A stretch of DNA of 64,000 nt from Microbacterium gubbeenense DSM 15944 (GCF_000422745.1 NZ_AUGQ01000007.1:62001-126000); one strand, 5' to 3'. Positions 9,474 through 19,087 are shown, counted from the first letter of the stretch. Translations and numbers: made by a program. Notes: generated from the sequence alone by a model not told the origin.

Positions 9474-11255
9474 ATGCGCCGAGCCGATCGTCACAATTCC
9501 ACCGCGACCGACGCCGTGCGGCTCGATTCGCCGGTCGCCGTCGCCGAGCGGATCGGTGTCGAAGCGGCACCCGTCGACGTGTTCACGATCGAGATCCCGG
9601 ACGCCGACCTGCTGCGCGCGCTGGCACTGCCGCGGAATCCCGCGCAGAAGACGAGCGAGCTCCGGCTGAGGATCGAGCGCTGGGACGCGCCGTCGCCGCG
9701 CTGGCGCGGGAGGCTCGGACACGTGCGCGGCCTGAAGAGCTTCTCGTTCGACGCGGATCAGTCGAAGGGCGGCTCGAGCGCGGTCGTCGCGCTCGAGCGC
9801 GCGACGCCGGTGCACGAGATCGCCAACGCACTGATCCCGCTGTTCATGCCGAACACCCCGTTCGCGGGCGCGGGCTTCCCGCTCGTCGCGGTCGCCGCGG
9901 GAGCGGACGAGGAGGTGCTCTCGCTGCTGCCGACGCGTTCGGTGCCGCCGATCGAGCCGATGATCGAGCGCCTGCAGGGCGTCGGCCTGAAGCGGGCGGA
10001 TCTGCTCATCGGCGGACCGCGCCGCCTGGCGGACGACATCGCGACGCACCACCTGACGACCGACGAGGCCGCGCGCGGGTACCCGCGCACGGAGCTCCCG
10101 ACGCTCGACCTGAACGTGCACAACCCCATCGGTCGCGAGCTGCTGTTCAAGCGGTCGCGGCCGGCGCGGCGTCTCGTGCTGCTCGAGGACCGCGCGCTCA
10201 TCGTGGCGATCGAGGACGACAGGGGTGCGCCGATCGAGTTCGACCTCGGCCGGCCGCTGACGGCCGCGACGGTGCGCGAGCTCCGCGGGGTGGAGAGCAT
10301 CTCGCTGGATGGAATCGCCGTCGTTCCCGAGGGTCTTGCGGCGCGCTTCGCGGAGATCGCGGCGACCGACACGATCCTGCACTCGCTTCCGGCGTCGGTC
10401 GAGATCGCACCCGTTGCGCTCGCGCCGGCGCTCGTCGACGTGATCCGCCGCCCGTACGCGCAGACGATGGGTCTCGAGCGCGAGCTGCGCCAGGTCGAGG
10501 CGCGGCGCATCGCGATGCGCGAGCATGCCGGGTTCTTCCGGCTCGCCTCGGCGATCACCCGCACGACGGGGGAACGGTACCTGCCGCGCGTCAGCGTCAT
10601 CCTCTCGACGATGCGCAGCGAGCTGGTTCCGGGCGTGCTGAAGATGATGGCGCAGCAGACCTACGCGCACTTCGAGGTGATCGTGGTCGTGCACGGCGTG
10701 CCCGCGCCCGCGCTCGACGGCGTGGACCTGGCGGGCCTCGACTACACGATCGTCGAGGTGCCGGACACGGTGCTGTTCGGCGGCGCGCTCGCCGAGGGCG
10801 TGCGCCGCTCGTCGGGCGACCTCATCACGAAGCTCGACGACGACGACTGGTACAGCGAGCACCACATCTCGGACCTCGTGCTCGCGCACCTCTACTCGCG
10901 CGCGGATGTGGTCGGCAAGACGACCGAGTACCTCTTCTTCGAGGAGGTCGGCCAGACCGTGCACCGCACGTTCGCGACCGAGCGGTACCACGATCAGCTC
11001 GCCGGGGGAGCGATGCTTCTCACACGCGCGGCCTTCGACGCACTCGGCGGCTGGCGCCCGACGCCCAACTCGACGGACCGCTCGGTGCTGATCCGCGTCG
11101 AGACGCAGGGCGGCATCGGGTACCGCACCCAGAGCCTGGGGTACCTCTATATCCGACACGCATCGAAGCACACATGGGAGCGCACGGCCTCGCAGCTCGT
11201 GAACGGCGCGTTCGAGCAGTGGCGCGGGTGGCGGTATCCCGAGGTGGGTTCCTGA
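9474..11255 (+). CDS. Family 2 glycosyltransferase with long N-terminal region
   Basis: 593 aa, preceded by an AGGGAGA ribosome binding site. The GT2 domain is C-terminal: RVSVILSTMRSE and LKMMAQQTYAHFEVIVV begin near residue 370, TKLDDDDWYS near 455 gives the acidic metal site, and GGAMLLTRAAFDALGGW near 510 is the acceptor-side motif. The first 350 residues have no recognised domain; they contain repeated references to substrate-like Rossmann patches but no Walker or GT motif I can name. It is probably a cytoplasmic enzyme extending the same surface polymer as its neighbours. It converges on the hexapeptide acetyltransferase at 11360. Confidence 0.8.
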   Translation: MRRADRHNSTATDAVRLDSPVAVAERIGVEAAPVDVFTIEIPDADLLRALALPRNPAQKTSELRLRIERWDAPSPRWRGRLGHVRGLKSFSFDADQSKGGSSAVVALERATPVHEIANALIPLFMPNTPFAGAGFPLVAVAAGADEEVLSLLPTRSVPPIEPMIERLQGVGLKRADLLIGGPRRLADDIATHHLTTDEAARGYPRTELPTLDLNVHNPIGRELLFKRSRPARRLVLLEDRALIVAIEDDRGAPIEFDLGRPLTAATVRELRGVESISLDGIAVVPEGLAARFAEIAATDTILHSLPASVEIAPVALAPALVDVIRRPYAQTMGLERELRQVEARRIAMREHAGFFRLASAITRTTGERYLPRVSVILSTMRSELVPGVLKMMAQQTYAHFEVIVVVHGVPAPALDGVDLAGLDYTIVEVPDTVLFGGALAEGVRRSSGDLITKLDDDDWYSEHHISDLVLAHLYSRADVVGKTTEYLFFEEVGQTVHRTFATERYHDQLAGGAMLLTRAAFDALGGWRPTPNSTDRSVLIRVETQGGIGYRTQSLGYLYIRHASKHTWERTASQLVNGAFEQWRGWRYPEVGS

Positions 11256-11278
11256 CCAGGTGATGCACACGGCGTGCG

Positions 11279-11306
11279 ACGCGTCGTCATCAGGATGACG
11301 GCGCGT
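11279..11306. terminator. Hairpin between convergent genes, possible bidirectional terminator
   Basis: Left arm ACGCGTCGTCAT (11279-11290), loop CAGG, right arm ATGACGGCGCGT (11295-11306): 11 of 12 positions pair. It lies between the convergent ends of the GT2 gene and the hexapeptide acetyltransferase. There is no U tract, common in high-GC actinobacteria, so terminator activity is inferred. Confidence 0.45.
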
Positions 11307-11359
11307 AAGTACGCGACCGCGGGAACCTCGTCCTACGCGACGAATTCATCGGGCCGCTG

Positions 11360-11815
11360 CTATGTCGAGAGCCGCTTCACGATCTTTGCAGGAACGCCCG
11401 CGACGACGACGTCGTCCGGCACGTCTCCGGTGACGACGGATCCCGCGGCGACCACGGACCCTGCACCGATCGTCACGCCGGCGAGAACGGTCGTGCTCGC
11501 ACCGATCCACGATCCGTCACCGACGCTGATCGCGTCGTGACGCACCGCGCCCGCCCGGCGCTCGTGCGAGCCCATGTCGTGGGTGTCGGTGACGAGCCTC
11601 ACGAACGGGCCGATGTTGACCCGATCGCCGATCGTCGTGTTGGGGCGAACGTAGCAATCTCGATTGATGAACACGTCCGCACCGATCGAGATGTCGCCCG
11701 TGAACTCGCTGCCGCGATAGATGCGCGAGCCCGCCCCGACGCTGATCGTCACGCGATCGGAGTGGTTGAAGACGACGTCCGAGTCGACCTTCGCGTCGTC
11801 CGCGATGTTCAGCAT
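11360..11815 (-). CDS. Left-handed beta-helix (hexapeptide) acyltransferase
   Basis: 151 aa from the ATG at 11815 (MLNIADDAKV); the frame is open further upstream but that sequence is Arg-rich and unlike the family. Successive hexapeptide turns (ISIGADVFINRDCYV, TTIGDRVNIGPFVRL, VTIGAGSVVAAGSVV) form a left-handed beta helix, and the VVVAGVPAKIVKR tail is the classic end of the maltose/galactoside O-acetyltransferase-like group. DTHDMG contains the likely catalytic His. It probably transfers acetyl from acetyl-CoA to a sugar or sugar nucleotide in the cytoplasm, in keeping with the surrounding glycan genes. The exact acceptor is unknown. Confidence 0.85.
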   Translation of the reverse strand: MLNIADDAKVDSDVVFNHSDRVTISVGAGSRIYRGSEFTGDISIGADVFINRDCYVRPNTTIGDRVNIGPFVRLVTDTHDMGSHERRAGAVRHDAISVGDGSWIGASTTVLAGVTIGAGSVVAAGSVVTGDVPDDVVVAGVPAKIVKRLST

Positions 11816-11930
11816 GGCAATAGTCTGCCAGCGCGTGCGGCCCCGGGCAGAGTCGGCGGACTCGCGCGGCGAGTCGCGCGGGTCGTGCGAGCGGCTTGCT
11901 CCGCGGCCCCGCGCGCCCCGGTCCCGCACG

Positions 11931-12944
11931 CTATGGGCGCGGAAGCCCCGGAGGATTGACCAGCGACTCCTCGACCCCCTCATCCTCGAGGCCCCAGCGC
12001 TCGAGAGCCTCGTCGTACGTGCCGTCGTCGATGATCGAGTTGAGCACGATCGCGACGGGGTCGATCAGGCCGTTGCCCTTCGCCGTGGTGACGCCGATCT
12101 GCGCGGTTTCGGGGAAACCGCCGTTGATGGTGCCCACGACCTTCGACTCTCCGCTGACCGCCGCCGCGTAGGCGGCCGTCGGGTTCGGCCCGAAGATCGC
12201 GTCGACGCGTCCGGATGCAAGTGCGAGCTGCGCCGCGGCGTTGTCGTCGTAGTACACCGGCTCACCCGGATCGATGCCGTTCGCCTCGTTCTCGGCGAAC
12301 CAGTCGAGCAGGATCTTCTCCTGATTCGTGCCGCTGCCGACCACGACCTGCAGACCCGAGACGTCCTTCGCCTCGGAGATGGAATCGATGCCGCTATCGG
12401 CCTGCACCTGGAACGCGATCACGTCGTTGCGGTGCGTGGCGAAGTCGAACAGATCCTTGCGCTCCTCCGTGACCGTGACGTTCGAGACGACGGCGTCGTA
12501 CTTGCCCGATTCGACGCCGAGCGGCCAGTCGGCCCACGCGACGTTCTCGGGCGCGAACTCGAGGCCGAGTCCGTCCGCCACGAGCGAGGCGATGTCCGGC
12601 TCGATGCCGAGGATCGTGCGGTTGTCGTCCTCGGCGAGGAACCCCAGCGGCGTCGATCCCGCGCTCACCGCGACCGTCAGTTTGTCGTCCTGGATCGGCT
12701 CGAATCCGCTCGCCTCGAGCGCCGCGACGGCCTCCGGAACCGGGTCGATGTGCGGACGGTTCTCGGCGTTCGCGGTCGTCAGGTCGAACGGGCTCTCGCC
12801 CTCGCTCGCTGCCGGCGCTTTCGCAGCGTCGGCCGACGCCGCGTCGCCGTCGGTGACCACGGCGTCGCAGGACGCAAGGCTGGCGACGGCGCCGATGAGG
12901 ATGAGGGCGGCTGCCGCGCGCCGCGGGCGGATCGTGAGGGTCAT
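11931..12944 (-). CDS. Amino acid ABC transporter substrate-binding lipoprotein
   Basis: 337 aa. The N-terminus has a charged n-region, a hydrophobic stretch and the lipobox LASC with Cys26, so it is an exported lipid-anchored receptor. The mature part has the SBP_bac_3 pattern: KLTVAVSAGSTPLGF, GIEPDIASLVADGLGL, WADWPLGVESGKYDAVVSNVTVTEERKD is recognisable in pieces as the polar amino acid-binding fold. It is the last gene of a permease-ATPase-receptor operon and follows the ATPase by 29 nt. Ligand specificity is not determinable; cystine, glutamine or basic amino acids are all possible. The closing residues are an acidic segment followed by a proline-containing end. Confidence 0.88.
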   Translation of the reverse strand: MTLTIRPRRAAAALILIGAVASLASCDAVVTDGDAASADAAKAPAASEGESPFDLTTANAENRPHIDPVPEAVAALEASGFEPIQDDKLTVAVSAGSTPLGFLAEDDNRTILGIEPDIASLVADGLGLEFAPENVAWADWPLGVESGKYDAVVSNVTVTEERKDLFDFATHRNDVIAFQVQADSGIDSISEAKDVSGLQVVVGSGTNQEKILLDWFAENEANGIDPGEPVYYDDNAAAQLALASGRVDAIFGPNPTAAYAAAVSGESKVVGTINGGFPETAQIGVTTAKGNGLIDPVAIVLNSIIDDGTYDEALERWGLEDEGVEESLVNPPGLPRP

Positions 12945-12973
12945 GGCGTGTCCTTTGCGTTCGGTGAGAGGGA

Positions 12974-13750
12974 TCAGATGACCCAGTCGAGGAATTCCTG
13001 CGTGCGTGTCTGCTCGGGGGTGCGCAGTACCCGCGACGGCGGGCCCTGCTCGATGATCCGGCCGCCGTCGAGGAACACCGCGTGGTCGGATACCTCGGCC
13101 GCGAAGCCGATCTCGTGCGTGACGATGATGAGGGTCGTGCCGCCGTGCGCAAGGCTGCGGATCGTGCGCAGCACCTCGCCCACGAGCTCCGGATCGAGCG
13201 CGCTCGTCGGTTCGTCGAAGAGCAGCACATCCGGATCCAGTGCGAGCGCCCGCGCGATCGCGACGCGCTGCTGCTGCCCGCCCGAGAGCTGGCGCGGATA
13301 GTGGCCCGCGCGATCCGCGAGTCCCACGCGCTCCAGCAGCTCCCGGCCGCGGGCGATCGCCGCGGCGCGCTTCGCCCGCTTCAGCGCGATCGGCGCCTCG
13401 ATGATGTTCTCCAGCGCCGTGAGGTGGGGGAACAGGTTGAAGTTCTGGAAGACCATCCCCACGCGCGTGCGCCGCTCGAGCACCTTCTTCTCGGGCAGCT
13501 CGTGCAGTTTGTCGCCGCGGCGCTCGTATCCGATGTGCGCGCCGTCGCTCGTGACCGAGCCCTGATCGATCGTCTCGAGGTGGTTGATCGCGCGCAGCAG
13601 CGTCGACTTGCCCGATCCCGACGGCCCGAGCAGCGCCACCACCTGGCCCGGTTCCACGCGCAGGGTGATGTCGTGCAGCACCTCGTGCTCGCCGTACGAC
13701 TTGTGGAGGCCGGTGATCTCGACGAGCCCGGCCCGGGCGGAAGCGGTCAT
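12974..13750 (-). CDS. Amino acid ABC transporter ATP-binding protein
   Basis: 258 aa. Walker A is GPSGSGKST (42-50), the signature LSGGQQQR lies near residue 151, Walker B is LLFDEPTSALD, and the switch histidine is in IIVTHEIGFA. Family members (GlnQ/HisP/TcyC type) hydrolyse ATP on the cytoplasmic face to drive uptake of polar amino acids. Its start overlaps the permease stop by 4 nt (ATGA), indicating translational coupling. The receptor gene follows. All nucleotide-binding residues are present. Confidence 0.93.
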   Translation of the reverse strand: MTASARAGLVEITGLHKSYGEHEVLHDITLRVEPGQVVALLGPSGSGKSTLLRAINHLETIDQGSVTSDGAHIGYERRGDKLHELPEKKVLERRTRVGMVFQNFNLFPHLTALENIIEAPIALKRAKRAAAIARGRELLERVGLADRAGHYPRQLSGGQQQRVAIARALALDPDVLLFDEPTSALDPELVGEVLRTIRSLAHGGTTLIIVTHEIGFAAEVSDHAVFLDGGRIIEQGPPSRVLRTPEQTRTQEFLDWVI

Positions 13751-14712
13751 GCGGGTTCTCCCGAGGTCTGTGGGGTCTGAGAGCGGACGCGGGCCGTCGC
13801 CGTTCGGAACGCGCGCCGCAGCTTCTGCAATGGGGTGGGCGGCAGCTCCCGCGCCGCGCCCCGGGAGAACCTGCGCTCGACGTAGAACTGGGCGATGCTG
13901 AGCAGCGTCGTGAAGATCGTGTACCAGACGGCCGCGACGAGCAGCAGCGGAATCACCTGCTGGTTGCGGTTGTAGATCACCTGCACGGTGTAGAACAGCT
14001 CGGGCAGCGCCACGATGAACACGACCGACGTTCCCTTGAGCAGGCCGATGACCTCGTTGAAGGCGTTCGGCAGGATCGCGCGCGCCGCCTGCGGCAGCAC
14101 GATCCGCCGGAACCGCCGCAGCTGCGGGATGCCGAGCGCACGCGCTGCCTCGAGCTGACCCTGGTCGACCGACAGCAGGCCGCCGCGAATGATCTCGGCC
14201 GAGTACGCCGCCTGGTGCAGCGAGAGCCCCAGGATCGCGGCGACGGTGGACGACAGCAGCCGCACCGTGTCGAACTCGACGACCCAGAAGTCATACGTGA
14301 ACGGCCACCCGATGCCGAGCGTGGGGAACAGGTAGCCGAGGTTGTACCAGACCACCAGCTGCACGACGAGCGGCACCGAACGGAAGAACCAGATGAAGCC
14401 CCACGCGAAACCGTTCAGCAGGGGGGATCCCGACAGCCTTGCGAGCGCGAGCAGACCGCCGAGCGCGAAGCCGATCACGGCTGAGGCCGCCGTCAGCCAC
14501 AGCGTCAGCCACAGTCCCCGCAGCACCGCCTCGTTGAAGAAGTGATCCGCGAACACCGGCCATCGCCACTGCGGATTCGTGAAGAAGGTCCACACGAGCT
14601 GCGCGAGCAGGAAGACGGCGATGGCGCTGAAGACCCACCGCCACCAGTGGCGCAGCGGGACGACGTCGAGGGCGCCGGGGTGCGCGGGTTCGGTGCGGGT
14701 CAGCGGGGGCAT
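13747..14712 (-). CDS. Amino acid ABC transporter permease
   Basis: 321 aa inner-membrane protein. A short N-terminal region with one hydrophobic helix (about 28-48) precedes a His/Glu/Gln/Arg-opine type permease domain (about 75-290) with several further segments. The cytoplasmic EAA loop is visible as LEAARALGIPQLRRFRRIVLPQA, where it contacts the ATPase. First gene of the operon; TAGATT, 6 nt upstream of the ATG, suggests leaderless transcription. A single permease implies a homodimer. The operon interrupts glycan genes on both sides but lies on the same strand as the GlfT-like genes. Confidence 0.9.
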   Translation of the reverse strand: MPPLTRTEPAHPGALDVVPLRHWWRWVFSAIAVFLLAQLVWTFFTNPQWRWPVFADHFFNEAVLRGLWLTLWLTAASAVIGFALGGLLALARLSGSPLLNGFAWGFIWFFRSVPLVVQLVVWYNLGYLFPTLGIGWPFTYDFWVVEFDTVRLLSSTVAAILGLSLHQAAYSAEIIRGGLLSVDQGQLEAARALGIPQLRRFRRIVLPQAARAILPNAFNEVIGLLKGTSVVFIVALPELFYTVQVIYNRNQQVIPLLLVAAVWYTIFTTLLSIAQFYVERRFSRGAARELPPTPLQKLRRAFRTATARVRSQTPQTSGEPA

Positions 14713-14718
14713 GCCTGA

Positions 14719-14724
14719 AATCTA
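14719..14724 (-). promoter_or_regulatory. Putative leaderless -10 for the amino acid ABC operon
   Basis: TAGATT on the minus strand lies 6 nt before the ATG at 14712. It fits TANNNT; no clear -35 was found. Confidence 0.5.
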
Positions 14725-14822
14725 AGGGCCGCCCGCCGCGCCGCCTAAGTCAGTGACGAACTAAGAATCGCCGTGACGACGTATTGCCGCATATTGCGAA
14801 GTGCGTCGCGACGAACCGCCTA

Positions 14823-15782
14823 TCAGTCGGCCAGCGGCGCCATGATCTCGAACGACTTGTCACTCGCGAGAGCGAACCCATCGCGCATGCCGCGCCACAG
14901 GTTTCCCCACCCCTTCTTCGTGATCCTGCGCTCGACGAACGCGAGGCGGATCAGCTCCTTCGAGAAGGTCGCCGCCGTGCCGATCGCGAACATCAGGGGC
15001 CGGTAGTCGCCGTGCGCGCGGTAGTAGTGGGCCATGATGCCGCGGTTGCGCATGATGTAGTACCGGTACATGTCGCTCGAGGCATTGAGGTGGCGCGTGC
15101 CCATGTCCCACTGCTTGATCTCGCGCGTGCGCTGCAGCACGAATTCGTCGACGATCACGCACGGCGTCCGGCGCGAGGCCAGGTACCCGTAGATCGTGTC
15201 GTCCCAGTAGATGAAGAACCGCGGATCCGGCAGCCCCAGCTCCTTCACGAGCGAGCGGTGGATGAACATGCCCTCGAAGCAGCCCGAGTTCATCTCGCGG
15301 TATCCGGAGTCGTCGAATCCGGCCGGCGCGAACGGGATCGGGATGCCGAGCGACGTCGACACCCGGTACTGCCAGTAGAACTCCGAGCCGTCGTAGTCGT
15401 AGCGGCGGCCCTGGATGTGGCGGAACTTCGGCGCCCACGCGCCCATCCGCTCCAGCCCGTCGGGCAGCACCTCGACGTCGTCGTCCATCAGCCAGATCCA
15501 TTCGGATCCGAGCTCGTACGCCGTCTCCATGCCCGCGCTGAAGCCGCCCGCACCGCCCGTGTTGGTCTCCAACCGGCGGTACACGACCTCGGTTCCGGTC
15601 TCCGGCGACAGGCGCTCGACGACCTCCGGCGTGTCATCGGGGGAGGCATTGTCGATCACGACGACGTGGCCCGGCTTCGGATCCATCGTGCCGATCGATG
15701 CCAGGGCGCGGCCGAGCAGCGCCGAACGGTTGAAGGTGACGATCACGATCGTCGCGGATGCGGGGTCGAACGAAGTGCTCAT
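14823..15782 (-). CDS. Family 2 glycosyltransferase, galactofuranosyltransferase GlfT1-like
   Basis: 319 aa; the start MSTSFDPASA at 15782 overlaps the upstream gene by 4 nt (ATGA), which decides it over the longer frame. Motifs: TIVIVTFNRS (11-20), VIDNASPDDTPE (42-53), NTGGAGGFSAGM (74-85), MDDDVE (99-104, metal site) and IYWDDTIYG (191-199, catalytic acidic pair). This arrangement, NTGGAGGF with MDDDV and WDD, is shared with the mycobacterial UDP-galactofuranose transferases GlfT1 and GlfT2. As the partner of the longer GlfT2-like enzyme upstream it probably starts or extends a galactofuran-type polymer. The donor UDP-Galf is an inference; rhamnosyltransferases of the same clade are an alternative. 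Confidence 0.8.
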   Translation of the reverse strand: MSTSFDPASATIVIVTFNRSALLGRALASIGTMDPKPGHVVVIDNASPDDTPEVVERLSPETGTEVVYRRLETNTGGAGGFSAGMETAYELGSEWIWLMDDDVEVLPDGLERMGAWAPKFRHIQGRRYDYDGSEFYWQYRVSTSLGIPIPFAPAGFDDSGYREMNSGCFEGMFIHRSLVKELGLPDPRFFIYWDDTIYGYLASRRTPCVIVDEFVLQRTREIKQWDMGTRHLNASSDMYRYYIMRNRGIMAHYYRAHGDYRPLMFAIGTAATFSKELIRLAFVERRITKKGWGNLWRGMRDGFALASDKSFEIMAPLAD

Positions 15783-17692
15783 GCGTCTGCCTCGAAACTC
15801 TCCACCCACTCATTGTCCGCCACGAGCTCCGGGAGTGCCTCCCGGTACTCCCTGGCGAGCCGCGGCCACTGCTTCTTCAGCTTGCGATGCAGGCGGATCG
15901 AGTCGTACAGCATGCCGCGGAACGTGCCGCGGTTGCGCGTGTAGATCTGTTTTCCGGATCCGTCGGCCGCCGAGATGAGCGCCGAGTCGAACGCGGGCAC
16001 GCGCCACCAGTGCGCGTCCTCCTTGCCGAACTCGACCTCGGGCGTCGCGACGTTCTCCGGGGCCGGCTTCCGGATCAGGTGGCTGAGAAGCGCGCGCGCC
16101 GTGAAGATCCTCAGGCGCATGCCCGTCGGGCTGTCGAACTCGTGCCGGCGGTGCAGCTGGAACACCTGGCGTCCGCGGCGCGAGTGCAGCACCTCGTCCG
16201 GATCCTTGTGCACGACCGTCTCCGGAAACTTCTGCGCCATCTTGCGCGCGAGCGGCATGCGGGTCGCGAGCGTCTTGCGCATGTGATCCGGGCCCGACAG
16301 CACGTCGCGCAGCGCGAGGTTCCGCAGCGCGGTCGGATAGTACTGCATCATCATCAGGTGCTTGAGGTCCATCCGGCGGCTGTGCCGCAGCAGCGTGCCG
16401 CCGTTCGGAACCGTCGAGTGCAGGAGTGCCGCGACAATGCGGTTGCGCGCGTGGAAGTAGGCCTGCCAGTCGATCGAGTCGTCCTTGCCGACCCACGACA
16501 CGTGCCAGAGCGCCGCGCCCGGCAGCGTCACGGTCGGCACGCCCTTCGCGCGTGCGCGCACCGCGTACTCGGCGTCGTCCCACTTGATGAAGGCCGGCAG
16601 CGGCAGCCCCACCTCGGCGATCACCGAGGTCGGGATGAGGCACATCCACCACCCGTTGTAGTCGGCGTCCATGCGCATGTGCAGCTGCTTGGCCTGCCGC
16701 AGGTTCTGCTCGCCGAAGTCGTGCGGCATCTGCTCCTGGTAGAGCGTGCGCCACATGAACGGCGCCTCGTCGATGACCTCGGCCCACGCGTGCAGCTTCG
16801 GACGATCGAGCAGGTCGAACATGTGCGCGCCGACGATGACCGGCTTCGTCGCGAAGCGGCCGAACACGACCGAGCGGCGGATCGATTCGGGCTCGATCCG
16901 CACGTCGTCGTCGAGCAGCTGCACGAAGTCGCTCTCCGGGCGCTGGAGCGTCTCGTGCATTGCGCGCGCGAACCCGCCGGATCCGCCGAGGTTCTTCTGC
17001 GTGATCAGCTGGAGCTGATCGCCCAGGGCACCCGAGACCGCATCGAAGTTCGGCTGCGCGTCGACGCGATCGTTCCCCTGATCGATGAGGAAGATGCGGT
17101 CGACGACCTCGAGCACGCCCGGGCTCGCGGCGAGCGCCTCGAGCGTCTCGACGCAGTACGTCGGCTTGTTGTAGGTCGTGATGCCGAGCGAGGCCTTGCC
17201 CGCGCGCGCCGGCTGCTGCGTGGTCGTCCACTCGGCGCCGTCGAGGATCACGTCCTGCCGGCCCGAAACGATGTCGAACCAGATCCATCCGCCGTCCGAG
17301 AACTGCGTGAGCGGGATCTCGAACGACGACGTCGTCGCTTCGCCCGTCACCTCGGCCGTGTCGATACGCTGCTGCACACCGGATCCGTTCGAGCGGTACA
17401 CGAGGACCGTCGCCTCGCCCGTCGTCCGCACCGTCAGCGTCACCGAGCGGATCGCCGTCCAGTGCTGCCAGTACGAGGCGGGGAAGGCGTTGAAGTAGCT
17501 CGCGAACGACGTGCGGCGCCCCTTTCGCACGCGCACGCTCTCGCGCCCGAGCACGTCCCCGATGTGGGCGCCCGTCGCGACCCGCACCGGCTTCTCGTCG
17601 ATCGTCGACCAGGAGTCGGCGTCGAGGTACAGGGGCAGGAGGTCGGGGTCGCGATCAGTGGGGAAGACCACGTTCTGCAGAACGAACGGCAT
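15779..17692 (-). CDS. Polymerising galactofuranosyltransferase, GlfT2-like
   Basis: 637 aa; ATG 17692 is preferred because GGAG lies 9 nt upstream, whereas the TTG at 17698 would leave only 3 nt. An N-terminal beta-rich region (1-155) precedes the GT-A domain, as in GlfT2. NLGGSGGFARAM (234-245), DDD at 261-263, WDD at 371-373 and H397 occur at positions close to the metal-binding and catalytic residues known for mycobacterial GlfT2. A C-terminal helical region completes the usual length. GlfT2 polymerises the galactan of mycobacterial arabinogalactan from UDP-Galf; here the acceptor is probably another surface glycan. Coupled to the GlfT1-like gene downstream. Confidence 0.85.
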   Translation of the reverse strand: MPFVLQNVVFPTDRDPDLLPLYLDADSWSTIDEKPVRVATGAHIGDVLGRESVRVRKGRRTSFASYFNAFPASYWQHWTAIRSVTLTVRTTGEATVLVYRSNGSGVQQRIDTAEVTGEATTSSFEIPLTQFSDGGWIWFDIVSGRQDVILDGAEWTTTQQPARAGKASLGITTYNKPTYCVETLEALAASPGVLEVVDRIFLIDQGNDRVDAQPNFDAVSGALGDQLQLITQKNLGGSGGFARAMHETLQRPESDFVQLLDDDVRIEPESIRRSVVFGRFATKPVIVGAHMFDLLDRPKLHAWAEVIDEAPFMWRTLYQEQMPHDFGEQNLRQAKQLHMRMDADYNGWWMCLIPTSVIAEVGLPLPAFIKWDDAEYAVRARAKGVPTVTLPGAALWHVSWVGKDDSIDWQAYFHARNRIVAALLHSTVPNGGTLLRHSRRMDLKHLMMMQYYPTALRNLALRDVLSGPDHMRKTLATRMPLARKMAQKFPETVVHKDPDEVLHSRRGRQVFQLHRRHEFDSPTGMRLRIFTARALLSHLIRKPAPENVATPEVEFGKEDAHWWRVPAFDSALISAADGSGKQIYTRNRGTFRGMLYDSIRLHRKLKKQWPRLAREYREALPELVADNEWVESFEADA

Positions 17693-17756
17693 AGACAAGT
17701 GCTCCGTCGGGATCGTGAGGGGCGGCGCCGCGGCTCGCGCAACGACCGAATCGAGC

Positions 17757-19082
17757 CTACCTGGCGGATCGATTCCCGCCCTGAGGGCGAGCCGGGGGAG
17801 GCTCGGGCGCCCGCGGATCGATCGACAGGCGCCAGGACCGCTCGCGTCCGGCCCGCACCGCGCACATCACGAGCAGCATCCAGCCGATTCCGGTGAGCGC
17901 ATAGCTCTCGAAAACGGATGTGACGAGCAGGGCCACGAGCGTCAGCGGCAGCCACGCGTGCACGACCGAGCGCCGATCGGCCGCCGCCAGCCACGCGCGC
18001 ACGAGAGCGACGCCGCCGAGCAGCGCGAACAGCAGCAGCCCCACCCAGCCGAGCTGCAGCAGGACGTCGAGATAGGCGTTCAGGCCCGAGAAGTTGGGGG
18101 AGGACAGGGCGAGGTTGATGACGTTCGTCGGGAACGGCTCGTTATGCCACGTGCCGAACAGGCTCCACCCGGTCACTGGTCGGCGCCCGATCCATTCGAT
18201 CGTCTCCTGCCACAGCTGGGTGCGCGTGCCGAAGCCGGATCTGCTCGCGAAGAACGCGGCGATCTGGCGGTGCATGACGAGCGCGAGCGCGATGCCGACG
18301 AGCGTCGCGCCGCCGATCACCGCGTCCACGCCGCGGCGGCGGGCGTGGGGCGTGCGCCGGGCGTAGGAGAGCGCGAGCTCCGCCACGACGACGACCACGA
18401 TCGTGACGAGCGCGGTCGGCGAGCCCGACAGCACGACGAGCAGGCCCGCGAGGATGAGCGAGTACACGGCGACGCGGCGGGCGACCGCGCGCGCACGCCA
18501 CTCGATCACGAAGGTGATCAGGGCGAGGACGGCGACGAACCCGAGCATGTTGCGCGATCCGAACAATCCTTGGATGGGGCCGCCGTACGCGATGAGCCCC
18601 TTGACTCCGAGCGCCTCGAGCGGGGCGTCGAAGATGATGCCCGAGAACACCTCGATCGCGAGCGATGCCGCGAGCAGCCATCTCAACACGTCGCCCACGG
18701 CGCGCGCCACCTGCAGGGTGTCGCGCACGTGCGCGATGGTCACGGCGATCGCGGCCCATCCGACGAGGGCCAGCCACGCCGCCATCGTGCGGGCGTACGC
18801 GCCGTCGAGCGCCCACGCGAGGCTCACGATCGACCACACGAGGAAGAGGAACAGGCTCGTCGGGGCGAATCCGATCAGGGAGAGCTCGTCGCGCCGCGCC
18901 GCCAGGATCGCGATGCCGATCACCGCGAGGCCCCCGATGATCGTCGTGACCGTGACGAGGCCGTTGACGCGCTGGATCGACCCGGCGAGGAACCCGAGCG
19001 TGAGCGCCGCAAGCGTGTAAGCGCGCGCGAACGGCGCCGACCTCAGGAGGTCGGCGAGCGCGCTGCGCGCCGCGCGGCGCAT
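17757..19082 (-). CDS. O-antigen ligase/polymerase-like membrane protein
   Basis: 441 aa starting at ATG 19082 (MRRAARSAL), 5 nt after the stop of the preceding paralogue. About ten to twelve hydrophobic segments cover the whole length. A large extracytoplasmic loop contains SRSGFGTRTQLWQETIEWIGRRP, which matches the R-x-x-LW region of the Wzy_C/O-antigen ligase family, followed by GLNAYLDVLLQLGWVG. Members polymerise or ligate undecaprenyl-linked oligosaccharides on the outer face of the membrane. Pairing with a second such protein suggests one polymerase and one ligase, but which is which cannot be decided from sequence. Confidence 0.82.
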   Translation of the reverse strand: MRRAARSALADLLRSAPFARAYTLAALTLGFLAGSIQRVNGLVTVTTIIGGLAVIGIAILAARRDELSLIGFAPTSLFLFLVWSIVSLAWALDGAYARTMAAWLALVGWAAIAVTIAHVRDTLQVARAVGDVLRWLLAASLAIEVFSGIIFDAPLEALGVKGLIAYGGPIQGLFGSRNMLGFVAVLALITFVIEWRARAVARRVAVYSLILAGLLVVLSGSPTALVTIVVVVVAELALSYARRTPHARRRGVDAVIGGATLVGIALALVMHRQIAAFFASRSGFGTRTQLWQETIEWIGRRPVTGWSLFGTWHNEPFPTNVINLALSSPNFSGLNAYLDVLLQLGWVGLLLFALLGGVALVRAWLAAADRRSVVHAWLPLTLVALLVTSVFESYALTGIGWMLLVMCAVRAGRERSWRLSIDPRAPEPPPARPQGGNRSAR

Positions 19083-19087
19083 GGAGT